Assembly: GCF_028369105.1 (NCBI RefSeq)
Contig: NZ_JAQNDO010000001.1
Location: 11,378,501 to 11,442,500 of the forward strand
Reading direction: 5' to 3'
Origin: Polyangium mundeleinium
Lineage (GTDB): Bacteria; Myxococcota_A; Polyangia; Polyangiales; Polyangiaceae
Length of the DNA stretch: 64,000 bases
In this document: in pieces, positions 46,468-54,996 of the stretch
Layout of the letters: every line of letters starts with the position of its first letter
How positions within the stretch are numbered: the first letter of the stretch is position 1
Translations under genes and position numbers: made by a program
The notes under the pieces: model-generated
The model's input: the letters and a program-made list of their open reading frames with translations, nothing else
Told to the model about the DNA's origin: nothing
Database searches by the model: none

Positions 46468-48075
46468 TCAGCGGTTGAAGGGCTTCAAGGCGAAGCGGGC
46501 GCGGTCGAGGGCATCCATGCCCGACCGGTCCGTGAGCCAGCATTGCGAATAACCGCTGCGGATCTCGGGCAACTCGTCCCGGCCCGCGAGCTGTTTGCCC
46601 ACGAATGCGAGGATGTCGCGGGCCTCGCTCGGCGAGAGCGTGATGCCGAGCGAAGCGCGGACGACGACCACGATCGTGTTGCTCGGCCAGCGCCCGATCG
46701 TCGATTTCTCCGGACCGAGCGCGCGGGCGAGGTGGACGAGCTCGGCAATCGTGCGCTCGAGCCCCCACCCGGCGAAGGGGCGGGCGCGTGGGCCCTCCGC
46801 GCGCGGCGGCTCCTGGACCTGGAACAGGAGCACCGAAAAAGGAATGCCCGTGTTCGCGCTGAATTGATACTCGACGTCGAGGATCTCGACGAGCCCTTGC
46901 TGGTCGAGCACGCCCTTCACCTCGCTCCGCAACGTCGGCTCGTACGACGCGGGGATGTCGCTGAACCGCGACCGCGGCTTCTGGCTGCCGGGCGCGGGCG
47001 CGCTTGGGGGCGGCGTCGGGTCGTCGCGCAGCCGATCGCGGCTCGGGCGAGGCACGGGAATGGGAAGGGGGACGGGAACGGACGGGACGGGCGGGCGCTG
47101 GGAGATGCGCCGCGCCGCCTGCGAGGGCGGAGGCAGCTCGGAGAGCGGCAGGATCGGCCCGGACGGGGGCACGCTGAGCGGGACACGGAAGAGGTCGGCG
47201 AGGAGCCCGATCGCCATGGTCGCCCGCTCGGGCCGATCCTTGGGCTCGCGCGCGCCGACCCTGCGGAACCAGTCGTCGAATCCCGCGGGGAGCTGGACGC
47301 CGCGCCTCGCCGCGCGGAGCGTAGGGGCCTCGGGCAGCTCGGGCGCGATGATCTTGCCAAAGAGCGCATACACGCTCGGGAGCTGCAAAAGCTCAGGCCG
47401 CCAGTATGCCTCGCCGACGAGCAAGGTATACGCGACGTGCGCCAGCGAATAAATATCGGCCGATGCCCGGATCCCAGCATCACCGCTGATTTGTTCCGGC
47501 GCCATGTACAAGGGCGTACCGACGACAGCGGTGGTGTGCGCGAGGGTCGTGGCGACGGCGACCTTGGCGACGCCGAAGTCGAGGATCTTCACGCAGGATC
47601 GACCGTCGTCGCGTGTCGTGACGAAGAGGTTTTCCGGCTTGAGATCGCGGTGGACGATGTTCGCGGCGTGCGTCTTGTCGAGGGCGAGCGCGACCTGCGA
47701 GAGGTAGAGCACGGCCTCGGGCTCGGGCAATGGGCCGCGGCGCTTCACCATGCCGCCGAGCTCCTCGCCGACGAGCAGCTCCATCACGAGAAACGGGAGC
47801 TGCGTCGAGGTGTCCACGCCTGCGTCGAGCACCTGCACGAGGTGCTCGCTCTCGATCCCACCCGTGACCGTGGCCTCCTGCGCGAACCGGCCGCGCATCA
47901 CCGAATTCTCCAGCACGGCCGGGTGCATGACCTTGAGGGCCCGCCTGCGGTTCGTCGGCTCGTCGTGCACCTCGAACACCGCGCCCATCCCGCCCGACTT
48001 GATGCTGCGGACGACGCGGTAACGGTCGTGGAACAAGACGCCTGTGACGAGCATGGAGGAGACCGGCTCGCGCAT
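46468..48075 (-). CDS. Serine/threonine kinase with C-terminal degenerate GGDEF-like domain
   Basis: A 535-residue protein without a membrane segment. Residues about 18-285 are a Hanks-type kinase: S-G-G-M-G-A-V-F loop, Lys48 in A-L-K-V, H-R-D-L-K-P-E-N, D-F-G-V-A-K, G-T-P-L-Y-M-A-P-E-Q. A Pro/Ser-rich linker of ~90 residues follows. The last ~150 residues read like a nucleotide cyclase (GGDEF) domain: a G-I-P-F-S-V-L-L-F-Q-V strand, then R-W-P-S-N-T-I-V-V-V-V where G-G-[DE]-E-F should be, and a final A-L-D-R-A-R-F-A-L-K-P-F-N-R helix like the usual A-D-x-A-L-Y-x-A-K-x-x-G-R-N. The catalytic motif is lost, so it may only bind a nucleotide or partner. Confidence 0.88.
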   Translation of the reverse strand: MREPVSSMLVTGVLFHDRYRVVRSIKSGGMGAVFEVHDEPTNRRRALKVMHPAVLENSVMRGRFAQEATVTGGIESEHLVQVLDAGVDTSTQLPFLVMELLVGEELGGMVKRRGPLPEPEAVLYLSQVALALDKTHAANIVHRDLKPENLFVTTRDDGRSCVKILDFGVAKVAVATTLAHTTAVVGTPLYMAPEQISGDAGIRASADIYSLAHVAYTLLVGEAYWRPELLQLPSVYALFGKIIAPELPEAPTLRAARRGVQLPAGFDDWFRRVGAREPKDRPERATMAIGLLADLFRVPLSVPPSGPILPLSELPPPSQAARRISQRPPVPSVPVPLPIPVPRPSRDRLRDDPTPPPSAPAPGSQKPRSRFSDIPASYEPTLRSEVKGVLDQQGLVEILDVEYQFSANTGIPFSVLLFQVQEPPRAEGPRARPFAGWGLERTIAELVHLARALGPEKSTIGRWPSNTIVVVVRASLGITLSPSEARDILAFVGKQLAGRDELPEIRSGYSQCWLTDRSGMDALDRARFALKPFNR

Positions 48076-48161
48076 CCTAGACCAAATGCGCCGCGCGTTG
48101 AAAGGGGTTCTGGCACACAGGACCGGTCCGTCCGGCCGCTTGGGCGCGTTCTAGCGCAGTT

Positions 48162-49943
48162 TTACGTCGCTTCCACGAGCTCGCGCAGCGAGACGGGCGA
48201 GAGCTCCGCGAGGCCGTGGATCTCGGCATAACTGCGCAGGACCTCCCCCGGGCAAGCGGAGGCGAGCACACAGCGGGCCTCATGAGGACAGGGGATCGCG
48301 GAAGCATGGAAGGCCGCGTGTTCGGCCTCGCCAGCGCGGTGGCGGAAGCGCGGGTCGCGGTACTCGGTGCCCGGCAGCGGAGGTCGCTCGGCGGGCGCGT
48401 CGAGCCAGGCCCGCGGCGGCGCGCCGTCCTCACGCATCCGGCGAAAAACCACACAAGGGACGACGCCCTGCACGTTCATGCGCGCGCCGCGCGCGAGCGC
48501 CCGGGACATCACCTCGGCCACGTCGGTCATGCGCGGCGCGGACGAAAAGTATCGATCGGCGCGTGATTCGAAGCTCGGGTAGGGCATGTGCGGGTAGAAG
48601 GACAAACCTCGCTCGGAGGCGAATCGTGCGACGCCTTCGAGCTCGCCGAGGCCCTCGCGCGTGGCGACGCAGAGGAGCCACACGGATTCGGGCGAGACGC
48701 GGGCGAGGAGGTTGTCGATGGCGCGCGAGACGAGGGCGTGCGCGCCTCGGCGGCCGACGATCCGGTCATGTGCATCGGGCGAAACCGAATAAAGCGGCAC
48801 GTGGAAGCGTTTTTCCTCGGGGAGGGCCGCGACGACGTCGTCGCAGAAGGCCGGGTCGGCGAGGCGCGTGCACGGGGAGAAGACGTGCGCCGTGCGGTAG
48901 CCGAGGTCCTTCGCGCGGCGGAGGACGTCGAGGATCCGCGAATGCGCGAGCGGGTCGTATCCATTGATGCGAACCGCGCGCACGCCGCGCCGCCGGTTCG
49001 ATTCGAGGTCGGCGAAGAGCCGGGCGAGCACGCGGTCGCCGCCGTCCTCGGGAGGGGCCGTCTCCTTGATCGAGCAAAACGCGCAGGATTGCTCGCAATC
49101 GGCGTCGATCGCGAGGTTCAGCACCTCGCCGTCGGCCGAGGACTCCGTTTCTTCGGGCGCGGACGGCAAGAGGAGCGCCGGGGCGACATCCGAGAGGATG
49201 TCCGGAAAAACGACGTCGAGCGCCTCGTGGTCGCGCAATTGCAGGACGAACGCGACGAGCGCGCGGAGCTCGTCCGCGCCGGGAGGATCGGCCGAGCCGA
49301 GCGCGAGGTGCTTGATCGAGAAATGGGTCGTCGTGGCGAACGCGGGTTTCATGTCGTCGCGGCGCCCGACGAGGAGGAGCAGCCTGCGCGCGTCCAATTC
49401 CCGGCGGAAATCCAGCACGAGCTCGAGGCCTCCATCGTGGGATTTTTGCAGGTACGAGCTCGGATAGACGTCGACGAGGGAAAACCCCGCGGCGGCGGGC
49501 GCGCCCTCGACGATCTCCGGCGAGAGCAGGGCGCGGAGGCCGTCGCGGCCGAAGATCAGGCGGCCTCGCTCGCGGGAGCGGCCGAGGGCCTCGGCGATCG
49601 TCTTTCCTGGGCTCTGTTCGAGCAGCGCGTCGATCGAGGCCGCGACGGCCATCACGAGCCGCGAGACCTCCTCCCGCCGCTCGGGCGTGCGCTCGGCGAT
49701 CGCGCCGCGGTACCTCACGGCGCAGCGCGCGAGCCGCCGGAACACGGGGCCAGGCGCGCCGTGCGGCAGGACCGTGACCTCGACCCAGTCCGCGCTGCCT
49801 CTTGCCTCGAACCGCGCCGTGAGCCGGTCATCACCTTCGAGCAGGATGGCCTTGCAGGAAAACCCCCCGAGCCGGAGGGGCACGAGGGCCATCTCCATCC
49901 CCGACGCCTCCGGCCGCGCCAGCGCCGTCTCGTTTGTACTCAA
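48162..49943 (-). CDS. Radical SAM protein with large N-terminal domain
   Basis: A protein of about 593 residues. The first ~280 residues have no recognised motif. The radical SAM [4Fe-4S] site is C-E-Q-S-C-A-F-C (C-x3-C-x2-C) near residue 290, followed by I-N-G-Y-D-P-L-A-H-S and the usual barrel strands. The C-terminal part has a second Cys group: C-V-V-F-R-R-M, C-P-H-E-A-R-C-V-L-A-S-A-C, which may hold an auxiliary cluster as in SPASM/twitch enzymes. Such proteins modify peptides, tRNA or cofactors; the substrate is unknown. I chose TTG 49943, which overlaps the upstream stop as TTGA. An ATG at 49898 is the alternative. It is the last gene of a three-gene coupled operon. Confidence 0.85.
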   Translation of the reverse strand: MSTNETALARPEASGMEMALVPLRLGGFSCKAILLEGDDRLTARFEARGSADWVEVTVLPHGAPGPVFRRLARCAVRYRGAIAERTPERREEVSRLVMAVAASIDALLEQSPGKTIAEALGRSRERGRLIFGRDGLRALLSPEIVEGAPAAAGFSLVDVYPSSYLQKSHDGGLELVLDFRRELDARRLLLLVGRRDDMKPAFATTTHFSIKHLALGSADPPGADELRALVAFVLQLRDHEALDVVFPDILSDVAPALLLPSAPEETESSADGEVLNLAIDADCEQSCAFCSIKETAPPEDGGDRVLARLFADLESNRRRGVRAVRINGYDPLAHSRILDVLRRAKDLGYRTAHVFSPCTRLADPAFCDDVVAALPEEKRFHVPLYSVSPDAHDRIVGRRGAHALVSRAIDNLLARVSPESVWLLCVATREGLGELEGVARFASERGLSFYPHMPYPSFESRADRYFSSAPRMTDVAEVMSRALARGARMNVQGVVPCVVFRRMREDGAPPRAWLDAPAERPPLPGTEYRDPRFRHRAGEAEHAAFHASAIPCPHEARCVLASACPGEVLRSYAEIHGLAELSPVSLRELVEAT

Positions 49944-50317
49944 ACGGATCCCCCGCCGGCCTGGTCCCAGGCCTTCACCCACGCCGCGAAACGATCGATC
50001 GTGGCGCGGTCGCGGGCATAGATGCGAGATTGCTCCTTGTCGGGCACATCCTCGGAGAAATACACGATATCGTACCGGGACGAACGGCGGTACGCGGGCT
50101 CGGCCGGATCCGTGGGCGTGACGATGAACGAGAGGGTTCGTCCCTCCATTTCGAGCTCCACGACGGGCACGGTGCGGCGGAACGTGCGGAGGCGGGCGCC
50201 CTTGTTCTGCCAGCCCTCGGGGTTCGGGAAGGCGGGGCCGCCGAAATCACGGGCGAAGGAAGCGGAGAGCGCGTCGGCCAGGCGTTGCATCACGTCGGGT
50301 TCGGGCATGGGGCTCAT
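49940..50317 (-). CDS. Small hypothetical protein of the radical SAM operon
   Basis: A 125-residue soluble protein with no signal peptide. It has an N-terminal helix (V-M-Q-R-L-A-D-A-L-S-A-S-F), then strands (V-P-V-V-E-L-E-M-E-G-R, F-I-V-T-P-T-D) and a conserved-looking Y-D-I-V-Y-F-S-E-D. No Cys and no catalytic motif is seen, and I do not recognise the family. It starts at an ATG overlapping the stop of the upstream membrane-protein gene (ATGA) and its stop overlaps the TTG of the radical SAM gene (TTGA). This strict coupling suggests it is a partner or substrate carrier of the radical SAM protein, but that is inference. Confidence 0.7.
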   Translation of the reverse strand: MSPMPEPDVMQRLADALSASFARDFGGPAFPNPEGWQNKGARLRTFRRTVPVVELEMEGRTLSFIVTPTDPAEPAYRRSSRYDIVYFSEDVPDKEQSRIYARDRATIDRFAAWVKAWDQAGGGSV

Positions 50318-51036
50318 CCGGCGGCGCGCGTGTCGCGTTCGAGGTCCTGGACCGACCGGGCAAAGGCCTCCGGATCGAGCTGCCGCAAGGCGAGGAGCGC
50401 AGCGACGCGGTGCAGGCGCGCCTCCGCGAGGTCCGACCGCACGAGCGCCTCGCGCGCCGATTGCGCCTGGCCTGCGCGGATCCGCGCGGTCGCGCGGGCG
50501 AGCGCGAAAGCGCCGAGCAAAAGGAGGAGCGCGCCGACGCCAAGGAGCAGCGACGCGAGGAGCGCGCCCTCCGGGGCGAACAGGGCCCGAAACCCTGCAA
50601 TGGAGGCGAGGACGACGATCCCCACGAGCGCGACGACCGCGCCGATCGCGCCGAGCCGATCCATCCACGCCGCCCGCGCGTGCTGCCGCATCGCGATCCC
50701 GCGGTGCAGATCGGCCTCGCGATCGAGCCGAACGGCGAGCTCCGCGAGCGGATCCTCGCCGACGACCTCGGGCAGATCCGCCTGCGCGAGGATCTCCGAG
50801 GCCTGGGCCGCGGTCGGATCTTCGAGCGCGCGCAAGGCCGTGCCCGCGCCGCTCTTCACGGCCCGCGCCGCCCGGTCCGCCGCCGGCGCGACGCGACCTT
50901 CGATCGCCGCGCCCACGTCACGCGCGATGGTCTTCGCGCGGTCCTTGATCCGCGGAGCTTTCGGCTCGGCGTCGCCCTCGTCGGCCGTCGCCACCTTGCC
51001 CCAGCCGCCGCGCTCGGCTCTCGTCGTCTCTTCCAT
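50314..51036 (-). CDS. Hypothetical membrane protein, first gene of the radical SAM operon
   Basis: A 240-residue protein. The first ~125 residues are polar, charged and helical (I-K-D-R-A-K-T-I-A-R-D-V-G-A-A-I-E-G, A-S-E-I-L-A-Q-A-D-L-P-E-V-V-G). Then two adjacent hydrophobic helices (I-G-A-V-V-A-L-V-G-I-V-V-L-A-S-I and A-S-L-L-L-G-V-G-A-L-L-L-L-L-G-A-F) form a hairpin with both ends in the cytoplasm. A final helical tail has R-I-R-A-G-Q-A-Q-S-A-R-E-A-L. No enzyme motif is visible. It may anchor the complex of the two downstream coupled products at the membrane. It is divergent from the RCC1 lipoprotein gene (132 nt apart). Confidence 0.75.
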   Translation of the reverse strand: MEETTRAERGGWGKVATADEGDAEPKAPRIKDRAKTIARDVGAAIEGRVAPAADRAARAVKSGAGTALRALEDPTAAQASEILAQADLPEVVGEDPLAELAVRLDREADLHRGIAMRQHARAAWMDRLGAIGAVVALVGIVVLASIAGFRALFAPEGALLASLLLGVGALLLLLGAFALARATARIRAGQAQSAREALVRSDLAEARLHRVAALLALRQLDPEAFARSVQDLERDTRAAG

Positions 51037-51168
51037 GGCTCGCGCTTTCTGCCCCAGGATCGGGGCAGAAACGATACAGAAACGCCCTTCGAGTGCCAAG
51101 CGCCGCCGCTCGCCGAGGGCGAACCGCCTTGCGACGAAGGGCCCGACTTCGATAGAGTCGCGGCTACC

Positions 51169-52854
51169 ATGTGGGCCCGAGCGCAAAATTCCTCTCTGCC
51201 GGGCGCCCTCGCGCGCGCGGCCGCGCTTGCGCTCGTCGGAGGGTTGTTTCACGCCTCGGGATGTGGGCTCCGGGTCGCGGAGAGCCCGACGCAGCCGATC
51301 CCGTGTTTCCACGCGATGGACTGCCCGCCCTCGGACGATCCGTGTGTCGTGTCCACCTGCTTCGAGCAGCAGTGCGCGATGGTCGCGGCGGCGCAGAACA
51401 CGGTGGTGCGCGAACAAAAAGCGGGCGATTGCCGCATGCAGGTATGCGACGGCAATGGCCACGTGATGGAGATCGACGACGAGGTCGACGTCCCGGCCGA
51501 CGACGGCAACGAGTGCACGATGGCGCTCTGCAAGGAAGGCGCGGGCGTGCACGAGCCGGGCCCGATCGGCGAGTCGTGCGGCGAAAACGGCGTGTGCAAC
51601 GGCAAAGGCGCGTGCGGCGCCTGCTTGCCGGAGGCCGAGCGCTGCGAGGGGAACGCGGTCGCGACGTGTAGCGCCGAGGGCGCGTGGGAGAAAGCGGCCT
51701 GCCCCGAGGGACGCCCGATCTGCGCGGGAAAGGCGTGCGTGGGGATCCGGCAAATCGCGGCCGGCGGGGCGCATACCTGCGCGCTCTTCGAGGATGGGTC
51801 GGCGCGTTGCTTCGGCGCGGCGGGCGTGCGGCGCGGCGCGTATGGAGCGCCGCCGGTCCCGGGCGTCGTGGGCGCGGTCGAGCTCGCGCTCGGGGGCGCG
51901 CACGCCTGCGCGCGTCGGGCCGACGGGACGGCGCTTTGCTGGGGTCACAATGCATTCGGCCAGATCGGCGACGGCACGACCGAAGGGCCTCGCCCGCCGA
52001 CCCAAGTCCTCGGCCTCGCGGGCGCCACTGCGATCGCGGCGGGCGCGGCGCACACCTGCGCGATCGTGGGCGGCGGCAAGGTCGTCTGCTGGGGACGCGG
52101 CGACCGCGGGCAGCTCGGCGCGAAACCTCCGGGACCCGCAGGCAAACCCCCGGCGAGCGAGGTCCCTTCGCCTCTGCCTGCGTCTCCGGGCGGCGGCGCG
52201 CCTTCGGCCGTCGCGGGCCTCTTCGGCGCCACGAAAATCGCGCTCGGCGGCCGCCACGCCTGCGCGCTCGGGCCCGGCGGCCAGGTCGCCTGCTGGGGCG
52301 AGGACGAGAGCGGCGAGCTCGGCCGTGTTCGACCGCCGTCGTCCCCCGCCAAACCCCGACCCAGCCCGCGCCCCACGCCGCGCCTCGTCTCCGTCAAGGG
52401 GATCGAGGGGGCGATCGCGATCGGGCTCGGCGCCGCGTTTGGTTGCGCGCTGCTCGAAGACGGGGCCGTGCGCTGCTGGGGCGACAATACGGCGGGGCAG
52501 CTCGGCGACGGCACGACGGACGCGCGGGCGGAATCGGTGGCCGTCAAAGGCGTGGCCGGCGCGAAGGCGATCGCGCTCGGCGCCGAGCATGGCTGCGCGC
52601 GGACGGAGGGCGGGGCGGTGACGTGCTGGGGCAAGAACGATCATGGCCAGCTCGGCGACGGCAGCACCGAGGCGCGACTTCCTCCCGTCCCCGTGCCCGG
52701 CCTCGCGGGCGTGCGCGCTCTCTCCGCGGGCGGCGCGCACACGTGCGTGATGCTCGACGGCGGCGCGGTGCGATGCTGGGGCGGAAATGGCGCCGGCGAG
52801 GTCGGCGACGGCACGACCACGGATCGGGGCGCCCCCACGCCCGTGACCTGGTGA
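51169..52854 (+). CDS. RCC1-repeat lipoprotein
   Basis: A 561-residue lipoprotein (lipobox F-H-A-S-G-C-G). Residues about 40-190 are Cys-rich with spacing like myxobacterial surface proteins (C-F-H-A-M-D-C-P-P, C-M-x-Q-V-C, C-T-M-A-L-C). From about 195 on there is an RCC1-like beta-propeller of six or seven blades, each with the pattern G-G-x-H-T-C-A-L and V-x-C-W-G-x-N-x-x-G-Q-L-G-D-G-T-T. Two blades carry Pro-rich insertions (near P-G-P-A-G-K-P-P). RCC1 propellers bind proteins or lipids at the surface; no catalytic role is expected. The ATG at 51169 gives a proper signal peptide; longer in-frame extensions overlap the opposite gene and lack coding features. Confidence 0.85.
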   Translation: MWARAQNSSLPGALARAAALALVGGLFHASGCGLRVAESPTQPIPCFHAMDCPPSDDPCVVSTCFEQQCAMVAAAQNTVVREQKAGDCRMQVCDGNGHVMEIDDEVDVPADDGNECTMALCKEGAGVHEPGPIGESCGENGVCNGKGACGACLPEAERCEGNAVATCSAEGAWEKAACPEGRPICAGKACVGIRQIAAGGAHTCALFEDGSARCFGAAGVRRGAYGAPPVPGVVGAVELALGGAHACARRADGTALCWGHNAFGQIGDGTTEGPRPPTQVLGLAGATAIAAGAAHTCAIVGGGKVVCWGRGDRGQLGAKPPGPAGKPPASEVPSPLPASPGGGAPSAVAGLFGATKIALGGRHACALGPGGQVACWGEDESGELGRVRPPSSPAKPRPSPRPTPRLVSVKGIEGAIAIGLGAAFGCALLEDGAVRCWGDNTAGQLGDGTTDARAESVAVKGVAGAKAIALGAEHGCARTEGGAVTCWGKNDHGQLGDGSTEARLPPVPVPGLAGVRALSAGGAHTCVMLDGGAVRCWGGNGAGEVGDGTTTDRGAPTPVTW

Positions 52855-52898
52855 CGATTTTATGACCACCCGCGCCTCTCGCGGACGGCGCGCTCGTA

Positions 52899-52904
52899 TA
52901 TACT
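52899..52904 (+). promoter_or_regulatory. Possible -10 element
   Basis: TATACT at 52899-52904 within the AT-rich run CGTATATACT matches the sigma-70 -10 consensus at five of six positions, 26 nt before the 52930 ATG. No good -35 box is found 16-18 nt upstream, so this is a candidate only. Confidence 0.35.
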
Positions 52905-52929
52905 GCCCCCCGGCTCGGAGGTGAGCGAC

Positions 52930-53913
52930 ATGAAGCTCTTCGGTGTTTGCTTGAGTTTGCTTGCGATCAGTCTTGCCCTCGGCTGCAGCGCGACGAGTGG
53001 CGGCAGTAAATTCGACAATGAGGGTGGAAGCTCGGGCGAAGGAGGCTCGGGCCAGGGCGCGGGGAACCAGGGGGGCAGCGGCGGCGGCTTCATCCCGGGC
53101 TCGGGCGGCAGCGGCGGGTTCGGGCCCGGCGACGATTGCAGCGACGCGGCCAAGCTGATTTACGTGCTCTCCGACGCGAACGATCTCTACAGCTTCGATC
53201 CGCCGGCGAAGAAGTTCACGAAGATCGGCCAGCTCGGCTGCCAGACCACGATGCAGCCGAACTCGATGGCCGTCGACCGGAACGCGGTCGCGTGGGTGAA
53301 CTACGTCGAGTCCGACCCGTTCTTGGGGGACGATACGAACGGCGTGATCTACAAGGTGAGCACGAAGGACGCGAGCTGCGACCCGGCGCCCACGGTGAAC
53401 CTCATCTCGAACTGGTTCCGCCTCGGAATGGGTTTTTCCACGAACGACGGCGGGATGGGCGAGACGCTCTACATCACGGGCACGGGCACGATCGGCGCAG
53501 GAGATAGCCCCGGCCTCGGGAAGATCAACCCGCTCTCGTTCGGCGTGGAGACGATCGCGAACTTCTCCCCCAGCACGTTCAAGGGCCAGAGCGCCGAGCT
53601 CACGGGCACGGGCGACGGCCGGCTCTTCGGGTATTACACGACGACCCCGGTGCAGGTCGGCCAGATCGACAGGGTGACGGGCGCCGTGACGAACACCAAG
53701 GCGATCACGGGCCTGGAGACGCCCTCGGCGTGGGCGTTCTCGTTCTGGGGCGGTTCGTTTTACCTCTATGCCGCCGCGGGCCTCAGCAATTCGAACGTGA
53801 CGAAATACGACCCCGCGACGAACACCATCGACAATGCGTACATGACCAACATCGGCTTCCGGATCGTCGGGGCGGGCGTCTCCACGTGCGCGCCGCTCGA
53901 GCCGCCGAAGTGA
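52930..53913 (+). CDS. Gly-rich-linker lipoprotein with beta-propeller-like domain
   Basis: A 327-residue lipoprotein: signal peptide ending S-L-A-L-G-C, then a Ser/Gly/Asn linker of about 45 residues. The ~250-residue mature domain starts with L-I-Y-V-L-S-D-A-N-D-L-Y-S-F-D-P and continues with repeated strands (A-W-V-N-Y, G-V-I-Y-K-V, L-Y-I-T-G-T-G, F-Y-L-Y-A-A-A), which fits a beta-propeller. The start ATG 52930 is preceded by GGAGGTGAGCGAC, one of the best ribosome-binding sites in the window; the in-frame GTG 9 nt upstream is inside that site. The PP2C gene follows with only 1 nt between stop and ATG, so both may be co-transcribed. Confidence 0.8.
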   Translation: MKLFGVCLSLLAISLALGCSATSGGSKFDNEGGSSGEGGSGQGAGNQGGSGGGFIPGSGGSGGFGPGDDCSDAAKLIYVLSDANDLYSFDPPAKKFTKIGQLGCQTTMQPNSMAVDRNAVAWVNYVESDPFLGDDTNGVIYKVSTKDASCDPAPTVNLISNWFRLGMGFSTNDGGMGETLYITGTGTIGAGDSPGLGKINPLSFGVETIANFSPSTFKGQSAELTGTGDGRLFGYYTTTPVQVGQIDRVTGAVTNTKAITGLETPSAWAFSFWGGSFYLYAAAGLSNSNVTKYDPATNTIDNAYMTNIGFRIVGAGVSTCAPLEPPK

Positions 53914-53914
53914 C

Positions 53915-54694
53915 ATGACGATCGGGCGCGGGGTGCGGGCCTTCGGCGTCACGCAGCGCGGGGTGCGGTTCGAGAACGACGATGCCTTCCGCATCCTGAG
54001 CGGGCCTTCCGGCCACGTGTGCGTCGTGGCGGACGGGATGGGCGGACATGGGTCGGGGGACGTCGCCTCCGGCTTCACCGTCTCCCTCACGACCGACCTC
54101 CTCGTCGCGCCGGGCGAAGGCCCCGCGCCCGATCGCATTCGCGCGGCCATCGACGCCGCCAACCGAGAGCTCTACCGCCGAAACATCACGAACCGGTGGC
54201 TCGGCTGCATGGGCACGACGGTCGCGCTCCTCTATCTCCCGCACGAAGGCCAGATTGCCCACGTCGCGCACGTCGGCGACAGCCGGGTCTACCTCTATCG
54301 GGAAGGCGCGCTCCGGCGCCTCACCGAGGACCATACCCTCCGCGGTTACTTGCAGGCGAACCCGGAGGTGCGGGCGAAGCACGGTGACATGAAAGAGGAC
54401 GAGCTGCCGCTCGACAACATCCTCATGCGCAGCCTTGGGACCACGGAGACCGTGGAGGTCGACCTCACGGAGGTCGAGGTTTGTCCGGGTGATCGGTTTC
54501 TCCTTTGCACCGACGGCCTCTGGGAGCAGGTCGGCGAGCCCCGTATCGCGGAACTCCTCCAGGAAGGAGGGGACGACGTGGAGGGGACGTGCCGGAGGCT
54601 CCTCTGGGGGACGCAGACCCCGCCAGGAACAAACCGGACGGACGAACGGTTCGGCGCGGACGACGTGGCGCTGATCGTCGCGCGAGGGTGTTGA
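53915..54694 (+). CDS. PP2C-family serine/threonine protein phosphatase
   Basis: A 259-residue soluble phosphatase of typical bacterial length. PP2C motifs in order: R-x-x-N-D-D near residue 20, V-A-D-G-M-G-G-H-G (metal binding), G-C-M-G-T-T, H-V-G-D-S-R-V-Y, L-C-T-D-G-L-W and the final G-A-D-D-V-A-L-I-V. The acidic residues that bind two Mn/Mg ions are all there, so it should be active. It is the likely opposing enzyme for Hanks-type kinases, three of which are encoded in this window, although it is not next to any of them. It starts 1 nt after the stop of the lipoprotein gene. Confidence 0.93.
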   Translation: MTIGRGVRAFGVTQRGVRFENDDAFRILSGPSGHVCVVADGMGGHGSGDVASGFTVSLTTDLLVAPGEGPAPDRIRAAIDAANRELYRRNITNRWLGCMGTTVALLYLPHEGQIAHVAHVGDSRVYLYREGALRRLTEDHTLRGYLQANPEVRAKHGDMKEDELPLDNILMRSLGTTETVEVDLTEVEVCPGDRFLLCTDGLWEQVGEPRIAELLQEGGDDVEGTCRRLLWGTQTPPGTNRTDERFGADDVALIVARGC

Positions 54695-54753
54695 CTTGCG
54701 CCCCGTCTCGGACGTAGCGTGCCCCTGGTCTCCTTTCAGGAAAGGATCCGGTC

Positions 54754-54996
54754 GTGCAACAGAATCCCGGTTATGGTGGTGGCTACGCTGGTGCGCAGGC
54801 GGGCGGCGCTTCGTTCCAGGTCTTGACGATCGATGCCGGCTGCGGCGGCACCATCGAGCACAGCAAGATCGCCGATCTGTCGAACCAGATGGCGGCGCAG
54901 GGCTTCGTGCTCGACAAGGTGTTCATGGACGTCCGGAGCGCGTTCGGCCCGTTCTGCCCGAAGCGCTGTGCCGTGCTGGTCTTCAAGCGTGGCTGA
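54754..54996 (+). CDS. Small hypothetical protein (DUF4177-like)
   Basis: An 80-residue protein with GTG start. A Gly/Ala/Tyr-rich N-terminus precedes a compact alpha/beta core: F-Q-V-L-T-I-D, L-S-N-Q-M-A-A-Q-G-F-V-L-D-K-V and a final C-A-V-L-V-F-K-R. This strand-helix-strand layout, ending in V-F-K-R, resembles DUF4177 proteins, whose function is unknown. It has three Cys (G-C-G-G, F-C-P-K-R-C). AGGAAAGGA lies upstream of the start. It overlaps the next gene by 8 nt, so the two are translationally linked. Confidence 0.65.
   Translation: MQQNPGYGGGYAGAQAGGASFQVLTIDAGCGGTIEHSKIADLSNQMAAQGFVLDKVFMDVRSAFGPFCPKRCAVLVFKRG

Noticed and set aside
50314-54162. A 1282-codon open frame on the minus strand
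   Set aside because: Only its last 240 codons (from 51036) look like protein. The rest is antisense to the RCC1 and Gly-rich lipoprotein genes.
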